Under the pieces are notes generated by a model that did not search any database, had not been told where the DNA came from, and saw only the letters and a list, made by a program, of their open reading frames with translations. From a virus, in IMG/VR virus record IMGVR_UViG_3300033984_000416, positions 1 to 64,000 of that record: a stretch of DNA of 64,000 nt, one strand, 5' to 3'. Below, piece after piece: positions 33,934 through 44,100 of the stretch (positions are counted from its first letter, which is position 1; each line of letters opens with the position of its first letter). A program made the position numbers and the translations under genes.

Positions 33934-36609
33934 TTAACCTATAGCTTCTGCGTATTTTACATAAACTTCTCTAGTAAATGAACAACAGGTATAACCTATA
34001 ATACCACCATTGGCTTTTAGTTGGAAATAATTAATCATAGTTTGAAATTCGTTTGGTACTAGACCAAAAGTTGTAATTTTACAACCAAAACCAACTTCAC
34101 CAGTATATGGGTCAGTAATCCCACCTATAGCTTCAGTCCATACTGGTGGACAATTTGAACCATCAGTTGTTACCACTTTATTAATACCAGAACCATATAA
34201 TGTTGTAAAATCACAATAAGGGCTAGGATTAGGTGTATTTAAAGGTAACATTACTGGTTTATCTTTTAAAATCCAATTACACGATATCTCACACCCACAT
34301 TTATTTGTAAAACAACACACATAACCACTATTAACAACGTTTGTCCTAGGGTCATATACATCATAATAACTTGATTGTCCACGTAATGAAGCACAACACT
34401 CTTTATCTATAAATGGTCCAGTTAATAGAACTGGAACACCATTTACACTAAATAATGAACCATCTGGGTTGTATTGATATTGTGAAAATATATAATATCC
34501 ATGTTCTTTATCTTCTTTTACTGTATCACCTAATGTAGCACAAACTTTAGTTGGTGTTCCTTCAACTCTTTTAACACAAACGCTTAACACATCATCTTCA
34601 ACACCACATGGGCAGCCACAAGCCGATAGAACGTCTTTTGGCATATCATCTTTAGCGATGCTAGATGTTACAACAACACAGTTACTTAATTCACTTCCAT
34701 CAGTATTTGTTACTTCAACATAAGTAGCACCAGTATAGTCAGTTATCATACCTAAGTTGTAATTTGTAAATAGATTTGTAGCTCCAGTTACAATTGTTTC
34801 ACCAGTAATTGTTACGGCTGAAAAGTTAGGTATAAGTGTTTTGAATTGATTCATATATTTTGACCCACCATCATATGGTCCTACGTGAGGATTGTTACCA
34901 GTAAGGATGTCAACAACAGAGTTAGCACCACCAGTTTCTCTATACCATAAACCATCGTTTTGGAAATACATATCTGGATTGTCTGGGAAAACTCTAGGGT
35001 AACCATCGTCATCAATAGGGTATATCGTTAAATCGACATCTAAATTATTTAATTCTAAAGCCTTAATAAACAAATCTATATCGATTGGTGCGTCAACTCT
35101 ATAAATATACTCGTTGAAGGTGACCAATCCTTGTGGTGTTCCGATAAATCTAAGTAAAAACTCAATTGATTTTCTAGCACCTTTTGATTTCCAAATCCAA
35201 GGGGAATTTAGAATAAGTCTTCTCCATAATTCAATATCGGCTTCAACTGGTGTTAACCCAACACTTTGACCAGCATATGGTGATTTACCAGTTTTAATAT
35301 AGTTAGACAAAAGGTCGTTTTCCATTACGGAAGAAATAATATCCCAACCCAATACCTTGGCCAAATCTTTTAAATAGATATCTGGCATGTTGTCTAGCTT
35401 ATCATATGTAACTGTATGTGCAAACGCAATACCAACAATAAAATTATTGAAATCATCAAATGACCTACCGTATATTGTAAGTGTTTTGTTTACTTTTTGA
35501 CCAGAACTATCCATGTGCTCATCAGCTAAATGTACTGGCATGGTATCAAAAGAAGTTATTGATTCTGAAACCAAAAACCTATTCATCAAGTCACTAGAGT
35601 ATAAATCGTTGTTTGCTGCAATATCAAATAAATCTGTTGCATATGAAATGTATTGTCCGCTATCAAAATCAATGTTATAACCATCAGAAGTTGGCCATGT
35701 GATTGTTTTGGATATGTATAATATTATTCCGCTATCAGATTTTATTGGGAAGTTAAATTTAGCTGTGTAAAGCGGATAAGAACTTCTATTTAATAAATAA
35801 TATTCAAATTCTGGTAATTCATTAAAGAATTCTTCTTCGTATGTTTTATTCGGTTTAATATGATAAAGTATTGTAGATGGTTGTCCAGAAAATACATCAC
35901 CTTGTACATCAAAATATATGTAATCACTAGTCAAATAAGTTGAACCTGTGAAATTTAACACTGGATACTCTACGTTATTCAATAAAATTGAATATGCTGC
36001 GTAATTAATTGTCATATTTCTTAAATCATTTGTTTCATTGAATGTATCAGCGATTGTACCGTTTGTTAAATAATTTATACCAAATTTATTTTCAATAAAT
36101 GATGTGTTTATTTTAAAACTTGAAACATTGTTTATTGAATCGTATGAATATCCTTCATATGTTAAACCATTAATCATTTGACCAGTGCTAGACATAGAAA
36201 TTGGTCTAATATACAGTGATGCTGGCCATTTTGTTATTATATCTTCTAAAGATACTCTAACAAATTCAGTCAAAGAACCGAATAATGCATAGTATTTTAA
36301 CTTGGTTTTATCCAAGTTAAGAAGTACCCCAGCATTGTCGGTTAATAACTTTTTAGTTTGTTCAAATGTTAAATTTAAACTATCTAAAGATATAAAGTCT
36401 GAAAACCTACTAGTAACATACGTTTTATCAGTTTTAGGTTCCATATTGGTAGTAATAGAAAAATTACCCATTGTAAACAAAGGGGTACCGCCATCACTAG
36501 CTAATTGTACACCAACTAAGTCTGGACTAAACGGTCTATATTCTATCTTGCCATTGTAAACTTCTTTTTTAGTATACCCAGCAACTACTCTAACTTTATT
36601 ATTACTCAT
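33934..36609 (-). CDS. Large baseplate/tail structural protein
   Basis: An 891-residue protein with no signal peptide. A central segment (SVGLTPVEADIELWRRLILN ... KSKGARKSIEFLLRFIG) is a helix pair also seen in phage baseplate proteins related to P2 gpI/T4 wedge proteins, where 'W.kGT...i..ll...g' is typical. The C-terminal third is Cys-rich (CGCPCG, CCFTNKCGCEISC), like the next gene. Position between gp6/gp25 and the fibre genes fits a large wedge protein in the role of T4 gp7. This equivalence is inference. Confidence 0.6.
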   Translation of the reverse strand: MSNNKVRVVAGYTKKEVYNGKIEYRPFSPDLVGVQLASDGGTPLFTMGNFSITTNMEPKTDKTYVTSRFSDFISLDSLNLTFEQTKKLLTDNAGVLLNLDKTKLKYYALFGSLTEFVRVSLEDIITKWPASLYIRPISMSSTGQMINGLTYEGYSYDSINNVSSFKINTSFIENKFGINYLTNGTIADTFNETNDLRNMTINYAAYSILLNNVEYPVLNFTGSTYLTSDYIYFDVQGDVFSGQPSTILYHIKPNKTYEEEFFNELPEFEYYLLNRSSYPLYTAKFNFPIKSDSGIILYISKTITWPTSDGYNIDFDSGQYISYATDLFDIAANNDLYSSDLMNRFLVSESITSFDTMPVHLADEHMDSSGQKVNKTLTIYGRSFDDFNNFIVGIAFAHTVTYDKLDNMPDIYLKDLAKVLGWDIISSVMENDLLSNYIKTGKSPYAGQSVGLTPVEADIELWRRLILNSPWIWKSKGARKSIEFLLRFIGTPQGLVTFNEYIYRVDAPIDIDLFIKALELNNLDVDLTIYPIDDDGYPRVFPDNPDMYFQNDGLWYRETGGANSVVDILTGNNPHVGPYDGGSKYMNQFKTLIPNFSAVTITGETIVTGATNLFTNYNLGMITDYTGATYVEVTNTDGSELSNCVVVTSSIAKDDMPKDVLSACGCPCGVEDDVLSVCVKRVEGTPTKVCATLGDTVKEDKEHGYYIFSQYQYNPDGSLFSVNGVPVLLTGPFIDKECCASLRGQSSYYDVYDPRTNVVNSGYVCCFTNKCGCEISCNWILKDKPVMLPLNTPNPSPYCDFTTLYGSGINKVVTTDGSNCPPVWTEAIGGITDPYTGEVGFGCKITTFGLVPNEFQTMINYFQLKANGGIIGYTCCSFTREVYVKYAEAIG

Positions 36610-36618
36610 TTTTTATAG

Positions 36619-37533
36619 TTATATCGTTGTTATATTGGTAAACGTTTTAGTAAAATCAATACTAGCTTTTTCTTCTCTAACTTCAAATAATGGTTTGTCA
36701 GTATACTTGTCTTTGATTTCGTATAAGTTGTATTGTTTGTAAATATCGTTATTGAAGTTGTAGATAGTGTAAATACCATCTTCAAGTGATTTAGTTTGAT
36801 TACCAAACAACGCAAAAGCAAGCGTTTCAACATCATGTTGAACCATTTCTACTTCGAGCATGATTGGGTTAAAGTAAGTATTCGTAATAATTACTTCTTG
36901 ATTTGGTTGACCGATAAATGGTAGTGCATTAGGTTTTACATTAGAAGCACTCGCTGGTGAAACTGTACAATAAGTTAGTGTTGAATTGTCATTAAATCTA
37001 TAACGAATCGCTTTTTGATTAGAATTTGTAAGATTTTGATTAACTGGTTCAGCTCTATTATTTGATGTTATGACTCTAAAAAAATTATGTAATTTAGGGT
37101 CAGATGTTCCGCTAGGATTTGGGTTTAAATACTCAATTCTGTAACCTACCAAACCATCATTCTCAAATTTACTTAAATATTTTGCGTCTATAGTTGATAA
37201 GTCAAATATTACACCTTTAATATCTGGAAAAGCCGACAAAACACCAACGTCAACAATCCTTGTTCTAATTTCGGCTGGTTTAATCATGATAGTATAAAAA
37301 CCTTTGGTACCAAAGGTTGCTACTGGTAATTTTAGAGTGTATAACCCACCAAAAATCTCAAGACCACCCCCGTTTGGGTTTACCGTTTGTATCAAATATT
37401 GTGATGGTGGGTCTAACTTAATTAACCCTGTGCTACCTATACTATCTCTAGATGGTGTAAAATGATAGAAAATCTCTACGTCTTCTGGTGTTATATCTGC
37501 TGGTCTTACAATACCGTATGTTCCTGTTGCCAT
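36619..37533 (-). CDS. Tail/baseplate region protein, unknown
   Basis: A 304-residue, beta-rich soluble protein with no recognised motif. It lies 9 nt before the 891-residue baseplate protein and about 48 nt after the preceding gene, in a run of co-oriented tail genes. The near-absence of Cys contrasts with its neighbour. Probable virion component by context. Confidence 0.62.
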   Translation of the reverse strand: MATGTYGIVRPADITPEDVEIFYHFTPSRDSIGSTGLIKLDPPSQYLIQTVNPNGGGLEIFGGLYTLKLPVATFGTKGFYTIMIKPAEIRTRIVDVGVLSAFPDIKGVIFDLSTIDAKYLSKFENDGLVGYRIEYLNPNPSGTSDPKLHNFFRVITSNNRAEPVNQNLTNSNQKAIRYRFNDNSTLTYCTVSPASASNVKPNALPFIGQPNQEVIITNTYFNPIMLEVEMVQHDVETLAFALFGNQTKSLEDGIYTIYNFNNDIYKQYNLYEIKDKYTDKPLFEVREEKASIDFTKTFTNITTI

Positions 37534-37581
37534 AATTTGTTTTTTTATTTAATATAATCTTTTTTTTTGAAAAGTATAACT

Positions 37582-38478
37582 TTATTGTTTATTTATATTG
37601 TAACAACCGTTACCATATCTACTTAGTTCACCTAAATTCTTTATTTCCGACATTCTTAAGTGTAAATCCAATACTGTTGTCACACCTCTATCAATAAATA
37701 CATCGCTTTCAACTTCTGGTGGAGAAATAATTCCAAATAAATATTCTTCTTTGGTTAATGCTGATAATGATACGTTTGTAGCGTTCAAACCTTCACCTAT
37801 AAACCTAAAGGTTGTCAAAGGAATTGTTTGTTTTATCTCGTCAATAACTACTTCTCTAGTTTTACCTGTGTAGTCTAAATATTGTAATCCGTATATTTGA
37901 TTATTCGTACCTAAATTAACATCATCTTTAGTGTCAAACACATAAATTCTAGGTTCAACAGATGTAATTATCTTATCAACCCCAACAAATCCATATGAAA
38001 CATAATTTTCATAGTATTGTTCAGACGTATTAAAATTAAACCTAAATGGATTACCTAAAGCATAAGACCTTACATCTTCAATTTTACTATCAGTTGCACC
38101 AGTAATAGGAAAATTACCAAAAGCATGGTAACTAGTACCAGTTAATCCTGGTAATCTTAACGTATATTTCGTGACAGGTGTAATGCTGGCAAATGGAAGA
38201 TATGGAACCGTAGGTGAACCATTCATAAATGTAAAACCAGAAAATGTATTACCTAAAGCATTTAATTTAGTTATTAATGGACTATAATTAACGGTTGCGT
38301 TTGTTGCTTTTGGAACATAATTTAAATCGGTAAATAACCCCATATCGTCTATATTTTGTGTTAACAAAACATTTACATAGAAACTAGTTCCACTAGGAAC
38401 TTCACCCCATAGTTTAATATCGGTAGTTTTTCTATCGGCACTGTCTTCTAATAATATTTTTCTTTTAATTACTTCCAT
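37582..38478 (-). CDS. Tail/baseplate region protein, unknown
   Basis: A 298-residue beta-rich protein without known motifs. It starts in a one-base overlap with the stop of the gene upstream (38478), so the two are translationally coupled. Context suggests a structural tail or baseplate component. Confidence 0.62.
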   Translation of the reverse strand: MEVIKRKILLEDSADRKTTDIKLWGEVPSGTSFYVNVLLTQNIDDMGLFTDLNYVPKATNATVNYSPLITKLNALGNTFSGFTFMNGSPTVPYLPFASITPVTKYTLRLPGLTGTSYHAFGNFPITGATDSKIEDVRSYALGNPFRFNFNTSEQYYENYVSYGFVGVDKIITSVEPRIYVFDTKDDVNLGTNNQIYGLQYLDYTGKTREVVIDEIKQTIPLTTFRFIGEGLNATNVSLSALTKEEYLFGIISPPEVESDVFIDRGVTTVLDLHLRMSEIKNLGELSRYGNGCYNINKQ

Positions 38479-39347
38479 TATGTTGATTTTATTTGATATA
38501 GTTTTACGACAGCTGTATTTGAAGCACTTGAAACATTATTAGGTCCAGTGATTACATTTCCAAGTGGTCCCACATTTCCTTGATATTGCTCATCAATTTG
38601 ATAGAAATACCCTGTTGTTGTTCTTAGTAATTTATACCTAGTGTATAATTCATGGACCAATTTATCAATTGATTGTGCTGTATTCTTTACCATTAAATTT
38701 ACATTTCTACCCGTTTTAGCATTTTTAAAACTAGCTCTCATATATAAATACTTAGATTCATCAATTTTTAACTCATCTTTGTAGTCATACAAATGAAATC
38801 CTTCAGCAAACCCTCTAGGGTTTAGGATAGGATTTTCAACTATAAAATTTACTGGAATTTCAACTGCTGGTTTTGGTTGACCTGGTATTCCATTGGTAAC
38901 GTTTATAGATAAAAAATCGTTGCTATTCAAATTAGAGTATAACGTTAAATAAGATACCAATTTTTGCGTCAAAGGATTATCACTATCATAAAAATTTAAC
39001 GTAAGACTAGTCTCTAAAAAACTATTTTTTCTAAATTTAATATCATCATCTAAAAAACCAACGTCACCATAAAAATCAACATATGTTCCACTAGTGTTGA
39101 ATAGTTTTATATCGTAAATTATTTTATCAATATTAACACCTAACATATCTAACGGTAAAAATCTTACCCTATCATTATCAACAATTGGATTTATAGAAGC
39201 CTCAACTTCTGTATCAACGAAAACACGCTCAATCAATTCAGCTTGGTCTACATTTTGGAAGTCCATACTAACTGGAAATGTGATAGTAGTAGCTGTTGCA
39301 CCGCTACTAAATGTTGATAGGTTTATTTTAAAATTATTAACAAACAT
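38478..39347 (-). CDS. Tail/baseplate region protein, unknown
   Basis: A 289-residue protein, beta-rich in its first half (NFKINLSTFSSGATATTITF), with a helical segment near the end (DKLVHELYTRYKLLR). It overlaps the upstream gene by 11 nt and the downstream gene by one base. No motif was recognised. Probable structural protein by context. Confidence 0.62.
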   Translation of the reverse strand: MFVNNFKINLSTFSSGATATTITFPVSMDFQNVDQAELIERVFVDTEVEASINPIVDNDRVRFLPLDMLGVNIDKIIYDIKLFNTSGTYVDFYGDVGFLDDDIKFRKNSFLETSLTLNFYDSDNPLTQKLVSYLTLYSNLNSNDFLSINVTNGIPGQPKPAVEIPVNFIVENPILNPRGFAEGFHLYDYKDELKIDESKYLYMRASFKNAKTGRNVNLMVKNTAQSIDKLVHELYTRYKLLRTTTGYFYQIDEQYQGNVGPLGNVITGPNNVSSASNTAVVKLYQIKST

Positions 39348-41154
39348 CTGAGTCTACTGAATTAACTATGAATTTATCCGTTATACGGTCACCTACTGGG
39401 TCAGATGGGAAGTCTCCATAATATAACCCCCATACGGCAAATTGGTCTTGTCTTCTAACATGAAAACAATAATTTTGATACATGTAATGTGCTCCATTTA
39501 AAAATGGATAATTTAATGGTTTTTCATCTGTTTCATTAAAACCTATATCTATTAAATCACGCCATAAATATCTATCATCACCCAAATTTATAGCATAGCT
39601 AGGTGTATCGACTGTATTGATATCACCTTCTTCAATGTAATTTGAAAATCTTCTAATTTCTATTCTATGGTGTGGTTGATAAAAATACCCTTCATGTCTT
39701 GGGCCTAAATCTGTTACCTTGGTCTCTGGTTGTGTTGCGTTTAATACTACGTTGCTTATATATGTAAACCCAGGTGCTTGTATTTCTCTGTTTTTAGTGT
39801 TAAACCTGTGGGAAACGCTAGCTAGTGTTGTTTCTTTTAGTTCGCTAATACTATATTCAACCAAATCACCATAAAAATCATTATTACCAACCAAAACGTT
39901 TGTTTCTAATGCGTTATGTGATGGAAAAGGTTGTGGGAAAGGTGATGTTCCACCATTATGAATTTTATTTATACAAGGTATGTCTTTCAAGTACGTATTT
40001 ATATCGCTAGAGTTTAGTCTAGCAATATATGGTGTTTCTATTCCAGAAGAAATATTTGTAAATAACCCGTTACTATCAGTTTTTATCATACTAACATAAA
40101 TCTCACTCAATGGTCGACCTAAATTATCGATTAAATCTGTAACATCAATATCCTCGTTAAAAACAAATTGCACAATCTGGTCATTAAAAAAATTCTCACT
40201 AAAACCAGCTTGATATGTTTCATAATCATCAGTTTCTATCACTGCTGTCATTCTTGTTTTTATTTTTTTAAATTTTCTGAAATAATATTCTGTTTCAAAA
40301 CCACTTACTATTTTTTTCATTCTAGAATTGTTACCAACTGGCCCTAAATTTGTGGAATCAATAACAAAATAATAATCTTTTAAATCACCATTATCTAACC
40401 CTGTTCTAATAACAGTGTGGTCACCGTCATAAACTGTTGTACCAACAATTCTAACAGTATCACCAACAACCAAATTATGTAAACATGGCATGCCAAATGC
40501 CACCATATTTCTAGTTGCAACTACTACATTAACCACTTCAACTATTAACAAACCACTACCGTTTGTTGTGTCATAAACCATACCATGTGTTTTATCCGAG
40601 AAATATGGGTATGTTATTGTTATCTCCCAATTTTTTACTGGTTGTTGACCCGTAGAACCATGAAACGGTTTTGTATCTGGTAAAAAAGAAAATCTTTGTC
40701 TTTTAGGTTCCATATCAAAATAATTACACAGCGATGATGCTGTTATGTTTGGGTCATAATATCCAAACCAACCATCTTTTTCTTTAAGGTATTTGTTGAT
40801 ACCTTGTCTATAAGTCAAATCACCATCATCTAATACATCACCATCTTGGGGATACGAAGAATCTAAAAAGTCATACGAATTAAACCCAGCCCATGTATAT
40901 TTGTCAAATAATAAAGAATCGTTTAGATTAAACAATGTATTACTAACCAATGGATTTATAGTTCCAATTATTCTATAGAATTTACAACGTTGTCTTTCTG
41001 TGTTAAATCTTTCCGCAACGTTAACTATTTTATTAATTTCATTTGTAGGTAATAATCGCTCACTACTCTCAACATTAATTTTAACTAACGTATCGGTATT
41101 AACTGATTTCTTTGATTTTTCACTATTTAATCTTTGTTGTATTCTATCTGACAT
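39337..41154 (-). CDS. Tail/baseplate region protein, unknown
   Basis: A 605-residue soluble protein. The charged N-terminus (MSDRIQQRLNSEKSKKS) is followed by a mixed fold with many Tyr, Phe and Asp residues. No recognisable catalytic or fibre motif. It starts 17 nt after the stop of the giant SprB-like gene and overlaps the next gene by 11 nt, so it belongs to the same morphogenetic operon. Function unknown. Confidence 0.65.
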   Translation of the reverse strand: MSDRIQQRLNSEKSKKSVNTDTLVKINVESSERLLPTNEINKIVNVAERFNTERQRCKFYRIIGTINPLVSNTLFNLNDSLLFDKYTWAGFNSYDFLDSSYPQDGDVLDDGDLTYRQGINKYLKEKDGWFGYYDPNITASSLCNYFDMEPKRQRFSFLPDTKPFHGSTGQQPVKNWEITITYPYFSDKTHGMVYDTTNGSGLLIVEVVNVVVATRNMVAFGMPCLHNLVVGDTVRIVGTTVYDGDHTVIRTGLDNGDLKDYYFVIDSTNLGPVGNNSRMKKIVSGFETEYYFRKFKKIKTRMTAVIETDDYETYQAGFSENFFNDQIVQFVFNEDIDVTDLIDNLGRPLSEIYVSMIKTDSNGLFTNISSGIETPYIARLNSSDINTYLKDIPCINKIHNGGTSPFPQPFPSHNALETNVLVGNNDFYGDLVEYSISELKETTLASVSHRFNTKNREIQAPGFTYISNVVLNATQPETKVTDLGPRHEGYFYQPHHRIEIRRFSNYIEEGDINTVDTPSYAINLGDDRYLWRDLIDIGFNETDEKPLNYPFLNGAHYMYQNYCFHVRRQDQFAVWGLYYGDFPSDPVGDRITDKFIVNSVDSDVC

Positions 41155-41171
41155 ATTTTTATTTTTTTATT

Positions 41172-44100
41172 TTATACTATAATTTTACAACCAGTACTAT
41201 CAGTTACTACAGTAGTAATCACTTGAGTACTTGGTACTTCATATTGTGTTAACACAGTACCATCGTATACGTTATAAGGTGTTGACGAATAAGGTTGAAC
41301 CCCACCAAATACACTTAACCTCTTAATCACATTGGTAGATGGTGCTGGGGCTGGTATATTACCCCATTGACCTGTTAGTGTTGTAACTGGTAACACTATG
41401 TTTGGAATTGTTAAATTTGGATAAACAACTGGTAATGTTGGGTTTGGTGGTGGTAGTTGTGCTGGATTTGGATAACTAAAATAGACATACCCATCAATTA
41501 TATTGTATGGTTTTCTATAAGTAATTTCGATATATACTGAACATGAATAAGCTGGTGCACCACCAACTTGCGGCACTGTAAGTGTTACTGGTTTTAAGTT
41601 TTCTAGTAAAGTAAATTTAACCACAGTAGGGGTTGTTGTTGTTACACTTACAGTTCCAGCTTGATTCCAACCAGTTACCCATATGGTTGAGCGATAACCG
41701 TCAGCACCATTGTAACCACCTCTATAGTGAGTAGTATCATCTGTTGAATAGTTTTGCAAGTCATTAATATTAAAGCTAAAAGTAACTTGATTTGCTACAC
41801 ATTGTTTTGAATTATCAACACCATTAACGTTAATCCTTAAATCACCTTGTGGTAATATTATATCTGTTTTTTCATAAGTAATTTCGTTACTAAAACATGT
41901 ACCCATTGGGTTAGAAATACGAATAGTTATATTTTCACTTACACTCTCTGCTGGTACCAATAATATTAATGGTAATGTTGAGTTAACAAACGTAAGAGTT
42001 TGTGAAAGCCAAATCAGTTCACCAGTAGCATCTTCTGCATCATCAATATTATATTCTACACGTGTTGTTGGTGAATAACCACCATATGTTATATAAAATG
42101 GAAGGCGGTAATTGTTTGGGTCACCACCAGCTGCAATACTAGGATTAGCGTCTTGAACTTCAGTATCTGTAGGTTTAAGAATAACCATATAAGGGTTCAA
42201 TGATAATACCGTACTAACAACAGATATTGGTACACCGTTATTTGCATCTACAACACTACTAATATATGTAGCAGCAGAAAGACCAGTTATATTAGTCCCT
42301 TCTTCGTAAAAATTATTAGCACCAATAGTTGAAGCCGAGTATGGTGGTAGACCACCATTTATTGTAAGTAATATACCACCATTATCAGCACCAAAACATG
42401 TTAAATTAGTAGTTGTACTAACCACAGTCAATGCAGTTGGCCCAGTTACTAATAAATTAGTAACCGAAACTTGTGCACCAAGTGTATCGGTAACCGTTAA
42501 TGTATAACCATTAGTGTTAGGGTCGAACACGCTAATACCAATATCAATAGGTAAACCTGTAATGATTTGTGGTGTTGTTAAGTTAGTTATTGGTGGTGTA
42601 CCTGTTGGTGATACTACAATACCTTGACTATTAAATAATTGATATTCATATGTACCAGCACCATTACCACCACCAGCTGAACTAATAGTTATTTCACCAT
42701 TAGACGAAAGAAGGCTGGTACAATTCTCACTAACATAAGCATTTGCAAATAAAGGTCCTGGTGGTAAAATTTGAATTGTTTGCATTACAAAAGTACCATC
42801 TGAACTAGTGATTTCAATTGTGAAAGTTCCAACTGGTAAGCCAGTTATAATACCTTGACTAATACCGTTACTAGTGATAATCTGACCAGAATCTGTAAAA
42901 CCATCTGGTCCACTAATAATATAATTAAACGGACCAACACCAGCTGTAATTGTTACAGTTACGGTAGCCGTTAAATTTGAAGATGTAATTGGAATTATTG
43001 ATATCGATACATTAAATTCTACTACCGATTTTGGTATACATGTCGTAAAGAATTTTTGATTCAATTTATCTAAACCTGTTTTACCAGGAAGTATCCCAAA
43101 ATAAAAGAAATAAGAATGTTTTGGTTGTGAAAAGGCTGTAGCACCATTTGCTGCGTAACCTCTAAAATCAACATAGTCTTGACCGTTAGTGAACACAGTT
43201 GGTTTACATGGTGATGGTGTTGTACCACCACCAGCAAAATCGTAAACACCACAATCACCTAAGTTAAAGTTAGTTGTATATGGGTAATTTAATGTCCATG
43301 TATTGGCAGATATATTTAAGCCATAGAAAACATCTCTAAACCATTTTGGTCTATCACCATCATCTATATCTAAATCTGCTAACCCGATAATACCGTTAGC
43401 TGATGGTCCAAGTGGTGCTCTATTTTCATCTAACTCCACACCAAATTCACACTGATGTCTAATGTTAAGACATTGTCTATTATCAACGTGTAACCCCAAA
43501 CAATCTATATCAAAAAATATACCTATTGTTGAACCACCTATTCCGCATAAACCAGTTGTAAGCACAGTAGCTTGGTCATCAGCAACTTCTTGAATATCTG
43601 GGGCCATTTTGTATGTTGTTGGTATAAGGAATGGTTGTGTCTTTGGAACACCTTGCCAGTCACAACTAAAAACAGCACCTAAATTTATAATTTCAGTTGC
43701 AAATATTTTCTTTGAACCATCATGATTTGATGCCGCATAATAAAATTCAGAACCTATTTTTTTGATTAGACCTTCTCTTAATGATGATTTACGTGAATTA
43801 AATTGTGAATCTTTACCACCGCCATTATAACAAACGTCAACTAGGCTATTTGCTCTACACGCATTATCTGAATTACCGTCATTGTTTCCGTCTACACCAC
43901 CTTGGATTATCCCAAAGTCTGGTCCACAGTCATATTCACAAAATTTCTCAATTTTTTTTCTTTTTTTCTTATATTTTAACAAAAACCCATACAAAGAACC
44001 ATTAACCCAATCATTGTAGAAATCGAATTGAAATAAGTTCATAGATTTTGCCATTTCAAAAGCAATACAGTCATCTAAACCAACTAAACTAAAAATACCG

